NCBI GenBank assembly: GCA_003131925.1
Contig: PKWC01000081.1
Span: 20,409-27,825 of the forward strand
Direction of reading: 5' to 3'
Source: Alphaproteobacteria bacterium
GTDB lineage: Bacteria > Pseudomonadota > Alphaproteobacteria > Micropepsales > Micropepsaceae
Length of the DNA: 7,417 nt
Shown: piece after piece, positions 1-6,181 of the stretch
Position numbering within the stretch: position 1 is the first letter of the stretch
How the letters are laid out: each line of letters begins with the position of its first letter
Made by a program: the position numbers and the translations under genes
The notes under the pieces: model-generated
The model's input: only the letters and a program-made list of their open reading frames with translations
Database searches by the model: none
What the model was told of the DNA's origin: nothing

Positions 1-114
1 CGGCCATCTATGAACATCCGAGTCAGAAGACGAGCGCCTGCGCAGATCGTTCAAATCGGGATTCTCCCGCTCGATCAGACGGGTCTTCCAGTCGCGCTGG
101 CACTTCTCGAGTGA
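1..114 (-). pseudogene. C-terminal remnant of a GIY-YIG-type nuclease (partial, broken)
   Basis: Reading the minus strand from 114 down to the window edge gives an open frame whose first part (111 to 43) reads LEKCQRDWKTRLIERENPDL followed by NDL. The pattern W-K-x-R-L-I-E-x-x-N-P-x-x-x-D-L matches, from memory, the end of the small stand-alone GIY-YIG endonuclease-like proteins common in Hyphomicrobiales. A TGA stop at 115-117 lies just upstream in this frame, and I could not find the catalytic N-terminal part (the GIY and YIG strands) in any minus-strand frame above it. About 23 recognisable residues therefore survive, so it is a decayed or truncated copy. After this block the frame continues without a stop to position 1, with no further similarity I recognise. 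It is not part of the operon to its right. Family assignment rests on a short motif, so confidence is moderate. Confidence 0.42.
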
Positions 115-166
115 TCAACGGCGATGAAGGCGCTGCGGCGAACCATGACTGGCACGGAGTTCATGG

Positions 167-191
167 ATGGCCGGGACCACGGCCCGGCCAT
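167..191. repeat. Perfect 9-bp palindrome, REP-like element / possible terminator
   Basis: ATGGCCGGG (167-175) and CCCGGCCAT (183-191) are exact reverse complements separated by a 7-nt loop. The stem is GC-rich, and no T-run follows on either strand, so it is not a classic intrinsic terminator. It lies 20 nt beyond the stop of the minus-strand Lrp/AsnC-domain gene, where it could still cap or stabilise the 3' end of that transcript. The flanking words (TTCATGGATGGCCGGG ... CCCGGCCATGACGA) resemble, from memory, a repeated intergenic palindrome frequent in Bradyrhizobium-type genomes. Only one copy is present in this window, so its repeat status is inferred rather than seen. Confidence 0.55.
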
Positions 192-211
192 GACGAGGCT
201 TAGTTCGAACA

Positions 212-535
212 TCACGGAGGCGTTGAGCCCGTTTTGGCGCTCGCAAGCTTTCTGAAATCGGTTTCGTCCATTCCTTCGCGATCGGGATTGGGCACGCAGA
301 AAAGCCGGAAGGCCACCAGCGAGAATGTATCGCGGATGCCGGGCACGATGTGCAGCTTCCCGTTTACGAACTCGCCGAAGCTTTGCTCGTTGCCGAGATG
401 GAATTTCGCCAAGAGGTCGTAGGCCCCCGTGACGGAATAGATTTCTGCCGTTTCTTCCACCGTATCGATCAGCAGTTCGGCGACGCGGTAGGTCTGACCG
501 AGTTCGCATTTGATTTGCACAAAGAGTGGCTTCAT
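212..535 (-). CDS. Stand-alone Lrp/AsnC ligand-binding (RAM) domain protein
   Basis: The 107-residue protein begins MKPLFVQIKCELGQTYRVAE. It follows the alpha-beta sandwich pattern of the Lrp/AsnC C-terminal domain: a first strand (FVQIKCE), a helix (YRVAELLID), 'VEETAEIYSVTGAYDLLAKF' containing the typical G-x-x-D-L strand, a helix (FGEFVNGKL), and a final strand with 'IPGIRDTFS'-like spacing (IVPGIRDTF). In this family the domain makes dimers or octamers and binds amino acids or other small effectors. Full regulators are about 150 residues with an N-terminal helix-turn-helix, and none is present here. The frame reaches only 18 residues further upstream (to a TTG at 589), and those residues are Arg/Pro-rich with no HTH. 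The ATG at 535 is chosen because the domain starts there and GGAG sits about 8 nt upstream. The gene is divergent from the aromatic-CoA operon, which suggests a sensing or accessory role there (inference). The last ~20 residues are a loose, poorly conserved tail. Confidence 0.85.
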   Translation of the reverse strand: MKPLFVQIKCELGQTYRVAELLIDTVEETAEIYSVTGAYDLLAKFHLGNEQSFGEFVNGKLHIVPGIRDTFSLVAFRLFCVPNPDREGMDETDFRKLASAKTGSTPP

Positions 536-656
536 GGTCGGTCTCCGGGTCGGGCGGCCCACGAAACCAACGGCAGGGCGTAGCGTCAAGCGCGCGCCTT
601 TACCAAGGATGCCCCTCGACCCTAGATGGGGCGACGTTGAAGGAGCGTGATTCGAA
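536..656. promoter_or_regulatory. Divergent intergenic region with weak promoter-like elements and an inverted repeat
   Basis: These 121 bp separate the minus-strand Lrp/AsnC-domain gene from the plus-strand catabolic operon, so both promoters should lie here. For the minus strand, a TTGACG (reverse complement of 584-589) is followed after 17 nt by TTTCGT (561-566), a good -35 with a poor -10. For the plus strand, TTTACC (599-604) is followed after 17 nt by CTAGAT (622-627), weak on both counts. An inverted repeat GCCCC (611-615) / GGGGC (628-632) with a 12-nt loop overlaps the plus-strand -10 candidate, a position suited to an operator. A GAAGGAG ribosome-binding site is at 639-645. The existence of promoters is inferred from gene orientation; the specific boxes are low-confidence. 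Confidence 0.35.
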
Positions 657-2921
657 TTGAGAGCGGTTTGCGTGGGCGGCGGGCCCGCCGGCCTCTATTT
701 CGCGATTGCGCTCAAGCGCCTCGACCCGCGCCACGACATCCTCGTCGTCGAGCGAAACGGGCCGGACGATACGTTTGGCTGGGGCGTCGTTTTCTCCGAC
801 CAGACGATGGAGGCGATCAGTGAAGCCGACCCGGAAAGCGCCGTCCTTATCAGCGGCGCCTTTGCGCACTGGGACGATATTGACGTCCATTTTCGCGGTC
901 AGACGATCACGTCGGGCGGACATGGTTTCTGCGGCATCGGTCGAAAACGCCTCCTCGCTATCCTGCAGGAGCGCTGCCGGGCACTCGGCGTCGAATTGCG
1001 GTTCGAATGCGAGGCGGATGCAGCCGAATTTGATGACGCCGATCTGATCGTCGCGAGCGACGGCATCAACAGTGCGACGCGCACCGCGCACGCCGGGGTC
1101 TTCCGCCCCAGCATCCAGCGGCGGGCAAACAAATTCATCTGGCTCGGTACGGAAAGGCCGTTCGACGCGTTCTCGTTCATTTTCGAGGAAACCGCTCACG
1201 GCTGGATCTGGGCGCACGCCTATCGCTTTGAACAAAACATTTCGACGTTCATCGTCGAGTGCAGCGAGGCGACCTGGCGCGGCCTCGGTCTCGAATACGC
1301 CAGCACCGATGAGGGTATCGCGATCTGCGAGCGCCTCTTCGCCCGCTATCTGGACGATAGACCCCTGATGAGCAATGCGCGGCATCTGCGGGGATCGGCA
1401 TGGCTGAATTTTCCCGTGCTGACCTGCGAACGCTGGCACAACGGCAAGCTCGTTCTGATCGGTGATGCCGCGCACTCCGCCCATTTCTCCGTCGGTTCCG
1501 GCACCAAACTCGCATTCGAAGACGCGATCGCGCTCGCCAGACTTGTTCACGACCACGGAACCTCGGCCCGCGCACTCGACGCATTCCAGGCGGATCGCGG
1601 CCTTGAAGTCATCAAGCTTCAGAACGCAGCGCGCAATTCGACGGAGTGGTTTGAACATGTGACGCGCTATGTGGGGCTCGAACCCATCCAGTTTGCCTAC
1701 TCGCTGCTGACGCGGAGTCAGAGGATCAGCCATGAGAATTTGCGGCTGCGCGATCGGACGTGGCTGGAAGGCCTCGAAACGTGGTTCGTGCGGCAGGCTG
1801 GAATCGAGGCGGCAGAGCACCGGCCGCCCATGTTCGCTCCGCTTCGCCTTCGCGGGCTTACACTCACCAATCGGGTGGTCGTCTCGCCGATGTCGATGTA
1901 TTCCGCCGTTGACGGTCTACCGGGCGACTTTCATCTCGTGCACTATGGCGCGCGTGCCCAGGGTGGCGCGGCGCTGCTGGTGACGGAAATGACAGACGTG
2001 TCCGCAGACGCGCGCATCACGCCAGGCTGCGCGGGCATTTATAATGACGAGCACCAACGCGCCTGGGCCCGCATCGTCGACTTCGTGCACACCTACACCG
2101 ACACCAAAATCTCTTTGCAGCTCGGCCATGCCGGTCCCAAGGGTTCGACGAAGGTGCCGTGGGAAGGGGAAGACGAACCGCTTGATTCGGGCAATTGGCC
2201 GTTGACCGCCCCGTCTCCCGTTCCCTGGACGCCAAGAAGCGAGACGCCGCGTGCGATGGATGAAGCGGACATGGAGTGCGTGATCGCGGATTTCGTCAGC
2301 GCCACGCAACGCGCGCTTGCCTGCGGCTTCGACATGATCGAGCTTCATGCGGCGCACGGCTATCTGCTCTCCGCGTTTCTGACGCCCGCGATGAACAAGC
2401 GCGAGGATGCGTTCGGCGGCACGATCGAGAATCGTCTTCGCTTTCCATTGGCTGTTTTTGCAGCCATGCGGCGTGTTTGGCCCGGTGATCGGCCCATGTC
2501 GGTTCGCATTTCGGCGACCGACTGGCTCGCCGATGCAGGCAACAGCGAAGCCGAAGCGCTCGTCATCGCCAAAGCTTTTGCGGTGGCGGGCGCCGATATC
2601 GTCGATGTCTCGGCGGGCCAGACTTCGATCGATGCTCGCCCGGTCTATGGCCGCATGTTCCAGACGCCCTATTCTGATCTGATCCGCAACGAGGCCGGCG
2701 TTGCGACCATGGCAGTCGGCAACATCTACGAGATCGATCATGTGAACAGCATCCTCGCGGCGGGACGGGCCGATCTTTGCTGCCTCGCGCGGCCCCATTT
2801 GACCGATCCCTATTGGACGCTTCGGGCAGCCGCGCAGCAGGGCTATGAAGATGTGTCGTGGCCCAAGCCCTATTGGCCCGGGCGCGATCAGCTTGTGCGG
2901 AATCTCAACCGTGGACGCTGA
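657..2921 (+). CDS. Bifunctional anthraniloyl-CoA (2-aminobenzoyl-CoA) monooxygenase/reductase, FAD monooxygenase-OYE fusion
   Basis: This 754-residue fusion protein belongs to the family commonly labelled bifunctional salicylyl-CoA 5-hydroxylase/oxidoreductase. The N-terminal flavoprotein monooxygenase (about 1-385) has the FAD-binding GGGPAG at 7-12, an ASDGINSATR 'DG' motif at 133-142 and GDAAH at 269-273. The C-terminal old-yellow-enzyme domain (about 392-754) has PMSMYSA around 411-417, LGHAG with H491, HAAHGYL at 564-570, NKRED..GG, and a conserved tail ending RADLCCLARPHLTDPYW. In Azoarcus evansii this architecture hydroxylates 2-aminobenzoyl-CoA at C5 using O2 and NADH, then reduces the ring to a non-aromatic oxo-cyclohexene carboxyl-CoA. 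The cytoplasmic enzyme is full length. Start is TTG 657: a stop lies three codons upstream in frame, MRAVCVGGGPAG is the expected N-terminus, and GAAGGAG precedes it with an 11-nt gap. It is first in the operon and overlaps the next gene by 11 bp. Position 413 is Ser where YqjM-like reductases have Cys. The anthranilate substrate is favoured over salicylate because of the downstream ligase. Confidence 0.93.
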   Translation: MRAVCVGGGPAGLYFAIALKRLDPRHDILVVERNGPDDTFGWGVVFSDQTMEAISEADPESAVLISGAFAHWDDIDVHFRGQTITSGGHGFCGIGRKRLLAILQERCRALGVELRFECEADAAEFDDADLIVASDGINSATRTAHAGVFRPSIQRRANKFIWLGTERPFDAFSFIFEETAHGWIWAHAYRFEQNISTFIVECSEATWRGLGLEYASTDEGIAICERLFARYLDDRPLMSNARHLRGSAWLNFPVLTCERWHNGKLVLIGDAAHSAHFSVGSGTKLAFEDAIALARLVHDHGTSARALDAFQADRGLEVIKLQNAARNSTEWFEHVTRYVGLEPIQFAYSLLTRSQRISHENLRLRDRTWLEGLETWFVRQAGIEAAEHRPPMFAPLRLRGLTLTNRVVVSPMSMYSAVDGLPGDFHLVHYGARAQGGAALLVTEMTDVSADARITPGCAGIYNDEHQRAWARIVDFVHTYTDTKISLQLGHAGPKGSTKVPWEGEDEPLDSGNWPLTAPSPVPWTPRSETPRAMDEADMECVIADFVSATQRALACGFDMIELHAAHGYLLSAFLTPAMNKREDAFGGTIENRLRFPLAVFAAMRRVWPGDRPMSVRISATDWLADAGNSEAEALVIAKAFAVAGADIVDVSAGQTSIDARPVYGRMFQTPYSDLIRNEAGVATMAVGNIYEIDHVNSILAAGRADLCCLARPHLTDPYWTLRAAAQQGYEDVSWPKPYWPGRDQLVRNLNRGR

Positions 2922-3681
2922 ACTTCCTCTGGCCGGGCGGCATGCCGTCATCACCGGCGCGTCGCGCGGCATTGGAGCCGCGATTGCCACGCGCCTTGCT
3001 GGTATGGGCGCGCAGACGACGCTGATCGGGCGAGACAGGCGCGCGCTGGAACGGCAAGCGAGCGGCGATCGGAACGCGCGCGCCGTTGTGTGCGACGTGA
3101 CCGATCCTGTGGAGGTGGAGAGGGCGTTCGCCGAGGCTCGGGAGCGCATGCCCATTGCGATCCTGATCAATAACGCGGGAGCTGCCGAGAGCGCCCCATT
3201 CCAGAAGACATCGGATGCAATGCTCGAACGCATGCTCGCCGTCAATCTCGGAGCGGCGTTTCGCTGCGCGCGGGCGGCATTGCCCTCGATGATCGAGACA
3301 GGATGGGGGCGTATCGTCAATATCGCCAGCATCGCTGGTTTGCGCGGCTATCCCTACGTGACGGCCTATGTCGCGGCGAAGCACGCCCTCGTCGGGTTCA
3401 CGCGCGCGCTTGCCATGGAAACGGCGCGCAAGGGCATTACAGTGAACGCCGTCTGTCCGGGATATACGGATACCGAACTGGTGCGCAACTCCGTCGCGAC
3501 GATTGTCGCCAAGACCGGGCGCAGCGAAAGCGAGGCACTCCACGAACTGATCCGCCACAACCCGCAAGCGCGCCTGATCCGCCCCGAAGAAGTCGCCGAT
3601 GCGGTCGCCTGGCTTTGTGGTCCGGGCGCGGATTCCATCACCGGCCAGGCGATTGCGGTCGCCGGCGGAGAGATCATGTGA
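2911..3681 (+). CDS. SDR-family NAD(P)-dependent oxidoreductase
   Basis: A 256-residue classical short-chain dehydrogenase. The Rossmann cofactor motif TGASRGIG is at 15-22, D62 (CDVTD) is the adenine-ring Asp, NNAG is at 87-90, and the catalytic set is N112, S140, Y153 and K157 (YVAAK). PG at 183-184 starts the nicotinamide loop. R41/R43 after the second strand (IGRDRR) suggest NADP(H) preference, but this is only a hint. It resembles 3-oxoacyl-ACP reductase/3-hydroxyacyl-CoA dehydrogenase-type SDRs. By context it may reduce or oxidise a keto or hydroxy group on the alicyclic or ring-opened CoA intermediate after the monooxygenase/reductase step (inference). The start GTG at 2911 is preferred because MDAELPLAGRHAVITGAS is the natural SDR N-terminus. 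An ATG at 2845 in frame would lie deep inside the upstream gene. The 11-bp overlap with that gene suggests translational coupling. It ends 10 nt before the crotonase-like gene. Confidence 0.92.
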   Translation: MDAELPLAGRHAVITGASRGIGAAIATRLAGMGAQTTLIGRDRRALERQASGDRNARAVVCDVTDPVEVERAFAEARERMPIAILINNAGAAESAPFQKTSDAMLERMLAVNLGAAFRCARAALPSMIETGWGRIVNIASIAGLRGYPYVTAYVAAKHALVGFTRALAMETARKGITVNAVCPGYTDTELVRNSVATIVAKTGRSESEALHELIRHNPQARLIRPEEVADAVAWLCGPGADSITGQAIAVAGGEIM

Positions 3682-3691
3682 GGCACGGCCG

Positions 3692-4501
3692 ATGATCGAC
3701 GAGTCATATTCGCCAAAGCATTTCCGGTGGTCGCTCAAAGACAAGGTAGGGACGATCACGCTTGCGCGGCCGGAACGAAAAAATCCTTTGACGTTCGATT
3801 CCTATGCCGAGCTGTGCGATACCTTCCGCGCGCTCGTTCACTCATCCTCAGCGAAGGCAATTGTTCTCACCGGAGCGGAGGGAAATTTCTGTTCCGGCGG
3901 CGACGTGCACGACATCATCGGCCCGCTGACGAAGATGGACGTCGGCGGCCTCCTGAAATTCACGCGCATGACCGGCGATCTGGTGAAGGCGATGCGCACC
4001 TGTCCGCAACCCATCGTCGCAGCCGTGGATGGCACCTGCGCGGGCGCCGGAGCAATCCTCGCCATGGCGTCCGATATCCGCTTTGCGACGCCGCGCGCAA
4101 AAACCGCATTCCTGTTCGTGCGCGTGGGCCTTGCCGGCTGCGACATGGGCGCCTGCGCAATTCTGCCCCGCCTGATCGGCCACGGCCGTGCGTCGGAACT
4201 GCTCTACACTGGCCGCGTGATGACGGCAGAGGAAGGTGAACGTTGGGGGTTTTTCAATCGCGTGCTCACGGAGGCGGACGTTCTTCGTGAGGCGCTCAAG
4301 ATGGCGGGCGACCTCGCGCGGGGACCGACTTTTGCGCACGCCATGACGAAGGCGATGCTGCATCGTGAGTGGGACATGAGTATCGACGAAGCGCTTGACG
4401 CCGAGGCGCAGGCACAGACGTTGTGCATGCAGACGGAGGATTTCCGACGCGCCTACAGGGCTTTCATCGAAAGGGCGCAACCGGTCTTCGAAGGCAATTG
4501 A
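3692..4501 (+). CDS. Enoyl-CoA hydratase/isomerase (crotonase) family protein lacking the two classical catalytic Glu
   Basis: A 269-residue crotonase-fold protein, normal length for the family. Seen in order: strand VGTITLARPERKNPLT (19-34), first oxyanion-hole segment NFCSGGDVHDI (65-75), second CoA/oxyanion segment GTCAGAGAILAMASDIRFA (114-132), then VGLAGCDMGACAILPRLIG (145-163), and a C-terminal helical tail ending FIERAQPVFEGN. Aligned by eye to rat mitochondrial enoyl-CoA hydratase, Glu144 falls on Ile122 and Glu164 on Phe142, so the standard hydration dyad is absent. Acidic D151 (CDMGA) is a candidate alternative catalytic residue. The reaction may be hydration, isomerisation or hydrolytic C-C cleavage of a cyclic 2-amino-5-oxo intermediate (inference from operon context). 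ATG 3692 is chosen: GAGG at 3680-3683 precedes it by 8 nt, and the longer frame upstream only overlaps the SDR gene. It is followed 6 nt later by the ligase gene. Confidence 0.9.
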   Translation: MIDESYSPKHFRWSLKDKVGTITLARPERKNPLTFDSYAELCDTFRALVHSSSAKAIVLTGAEGNFCSGGDVHDIIGPLTKMDVGGLLKFTRMTGDLVKAMRTCPQPIVAAVDGTCAGAGAILAMASDIRFATPRAKTAFLFVRVGLAGCDMGACAILPRLIGHGRASELLYTGRVMTAEEGERWGFFNRVLTEADVLREALKMAGDLARGPTFAHAMTKAMLHREWDMSIDEALDAEAQAQTLCMQTEDFRRAYRAFIERAQPVFEGN

Positions 4502-4507
4502 GAGGGC

Positions 4508-6181
4508 GTGGTGGAGAGCGCGCATCTCGACCGCTTCGTTCTTGACCGGCTTCCCCCTCAGGAGTTGCTGCCGGAATTCCGCTTCGACCGTCCGGAGTTT
4601 CAATATCCCGCGCGGATCAATGCGGCCGTGGAGTTGATCGACAGGACGATCGAAGCGGGCTGGGGCCGGTGCACCGCCGCAATTTTTCCGGGCGGTGCAT
4701 GGACCTACGACGAGCTGGCACGCGCCGCCAACCGGGCGGCTTCGGTTCTGGTCGATGATTTCGCGCTGCAGCCCGGCGCGCGGGTTCTGCTTCGCGGCGC
4801 CAATGGCCCGATGCTTTCGGCGTTGTGGCTCGCGGTGCTAAAGGCCGGCGCGATTGCGGTCGTGACAATGCCGCTGCTGCGCGCGCGCGAACTCGTTTTC
4901 ATTCTCGACAAGGCGCGCATCGATCTCTCGCTATGCGAAGATACGCTGCTTGCCGATCTTGAGGCGGCGGTGACCGAGTCGTGCCAGGGCCGCGTTGCAA
5001 GTTATTCGCGCGACGGGCGCTCGAACGATACCGAATTCGAACGCCTGATGCGCGACAAGCCGGATCGCTTCCAGCCGGTCGAAACCTGGGCGACCGATCC
5101 CGCACTCCTGGCCTTCACCTCGGGCACGACCGGAAAGCCGAAAGCAACGGTGCATTTTCATCGCGACGTGCTGGCGATCGCCGATGCCTTCCCGTGCTCG
5201 ATTCTCGAAGCCGGAGCAGACGAAGTGTTCCTTTGCAGTGCGCCGATGGCATTCACCTTTGGTCTTGGCGGCCATCTCGTCTTTCCGCTGCGCTGCGGGG
5301 GTGCCTCGGTTCTTCTGCCTTCCTGTTCGCCCGACCAGCTTCTCGACTGCATCGCAGAATACCGCCCGAGCGTGGTGATGACAGCGCCAACCGCCTACCG
5401 CGCCATGACGCAAGGTGCATCGCAACGAGATCTTGCGCATGTGCGGTGCTTCGTGTCGGCCGGCGAGCATCTGCCGTTCTCGACGTTTCGTGACTGGGAG
5501 TTCGCAACCGGCAGGGGAATCATTAACGGGCTCGGTTCGACCGAGCTGTTGCACATCTTCATCTCCAGTCGGCTGTCGGAGGCGAAGCCGGGCTCAACGG
5601 GACGCGCGGTGCCCGGTTACACCGCCACTGTCCTGAACGACGCACTAGAACCCGCGGCGCCGGGCGAGATCGGCCGGCTTGCCGTCAAAGGACCGACGGG
5701 TTGCCGCTATCTCGACGACCCGCGGCAAGAAGCCTATGTGCGCCGCGGCTGGAACATCACCGGCGACGCGTACGTGATGGATAAGGACGGGTATTTCTGG
5801 TATCAGGCCCGCACCGACGACATGATCGTCGCCTCCGGCTACAACATCGCCGGCCCTGAAGTCGAGGGCGCGCTGCTGGAGCATCCGCAGGTCCTCGAAT
5901 GCGCGGTCGTCGGCGAACCCGATCCGGAACGCGGGACGATCGTCAAAGCCTACGTCGTGCTGCGCGAGGGCTCGGGCAGCAAAGCGCTCACGGCCGAGCG
6001 CCAGGAGTTCGTCAAAGCGCGCCTGGCGCCGCAGCGTGAGTGCCGTCGCCGCTGCTTCGGAGACGTCGCCGGGTCGCACCCGCAGGAGCCGGCGGGGGCG
6101 CCGGGTCGATGCCGATGCTCTGGGTGGCGGGGAGGGCCAGGCGGAGGGATCGGCCGGTCGACACCCAACCTCTTTAGGTAG
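4508..6181 (+). CDS. 2-aminobenzoate-CoA ligase (benzoate-CoA ligase family), C-terminus replaced by unrelated sequence
   Basis: This adenylate-forming acyl-CoA ligase should activate anthranilate with ATP and CoA, the entry step of the pathway. Seen: the P-loop A3 motif TSGTTGKPK at 204-212, APMAFTFGLGGHL, SAGEHLP, the A5 motif GLGSTELLHIFISS around 342-355, ITGD (A7), the hinge RTDD at 435-438, and SGYNIAGPEVE (A8). SAGE and GSTELLHIF are typical of 2-aminobenzoate-CoA ligases. Homology runs to P508 (KARLAP, codon ending 6031). The family continues with Y-K-x-P-R and ends about 30-35 residues later with the A10 P-x-T-x-x-G-K lysine. Here the remaining 49 residues are Arg/Gly/Pro-rich, unrelated and end at 6181, so the catalytic lysine of the adenylation half-reaction is missing. 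No frame after 6031 restores it. The start is GTG 4508 or the adjacent GTG 4511, behind AGAGGG at 4501-4506. It is last of the four operon genes; the genuine part is 4508-6031. Confidence 0.88.
   Translation: MVESAHLDRFVLDRLPPQELLPEFRFDRPEFQYPARINAAVELIDRTIEAGWGRCTAAIFPGGAWTYDELARAANRAASVLVDDFALQPGARVLLRGANGPMLSALWLAVLKAGAIAVVTMPLLRARELVFILDKARIDLSLCEDTLLADLEAAVTESCQGRVASYSRDGRSNDTEFERLMRDKPDRFQPVETWATDPALLAFTSGTTGKPKATVHFHRDVLAIADAFPCSILEAGADEVFLCSAPMAFTFGLGGHLVFPLRCGGASVLLPSCSPDQLLDCIAEYRPSVVMTAPTAYRAMTQGASQRDLAHVRCFVSAGEHLPFSTFRDWEFATGRGIINGLGSTELLHIFISSRLSEAKPGSTGRAVPGYTATVLNDALEPAAPGEIGRLAVKGPTGCRYLDDPRQEAYVRRGWNITGDAYVMDKDGYFWYQARTDDMIVASGYNIAGPEVEGALLEHPQVLECAVVGEPDPERGTIVKAYVVLREGSGSKALTAERQEFVKARLAPQRECRRRCFGDVAGSHPQEPAGAPGRCRCSGWRGGPGGGIGRSTPNLFR
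6029..6034. other. Sequence junction (suspected assembly chimera or recombination breakpoint)
   Basis: The ligase protein is well conserved up to the LAP codons ending at 6031, and the next codon onward matches nothing in that family in any frame. From the same point the DNA becomes more GC-rich, and the only recognisable gene to the right is an actinobacterial-style glycosyltransferase on the opposite strand. No insertion-sequence end, integrase, tRNA or clear direct repeat is visible at the joint. That argues against a simple mobile-element boundary and favours an artificial join. Confidence 0.7.

Noticed and set aside
600..1820. A 406-codon open frame on the minus strand opposite the monooxygenase domain.
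   Set aside because: The plus strand encodes clear FAD-binding motifs over the same bases. The minus product is rich in Arg/Ala/Glu with no recognisable domain, as expected from the antisense of a GC-rich gene.
1917..3332. A 471-codon minus-strand open frame spanning the reductase domain and the SDR gene.
   Set aside because: It crosses two well-supported plus-strand genes, shows no family motif and has the composition of an antisense shadow.
3848..4603. A 251-codon minus-strand frame opposite the crotonase-like gene.
   Set aside because: It is His/Arg/Ala-rich with no domain signature and is fully overlapped by the supported crotonase-like and ligase genes.
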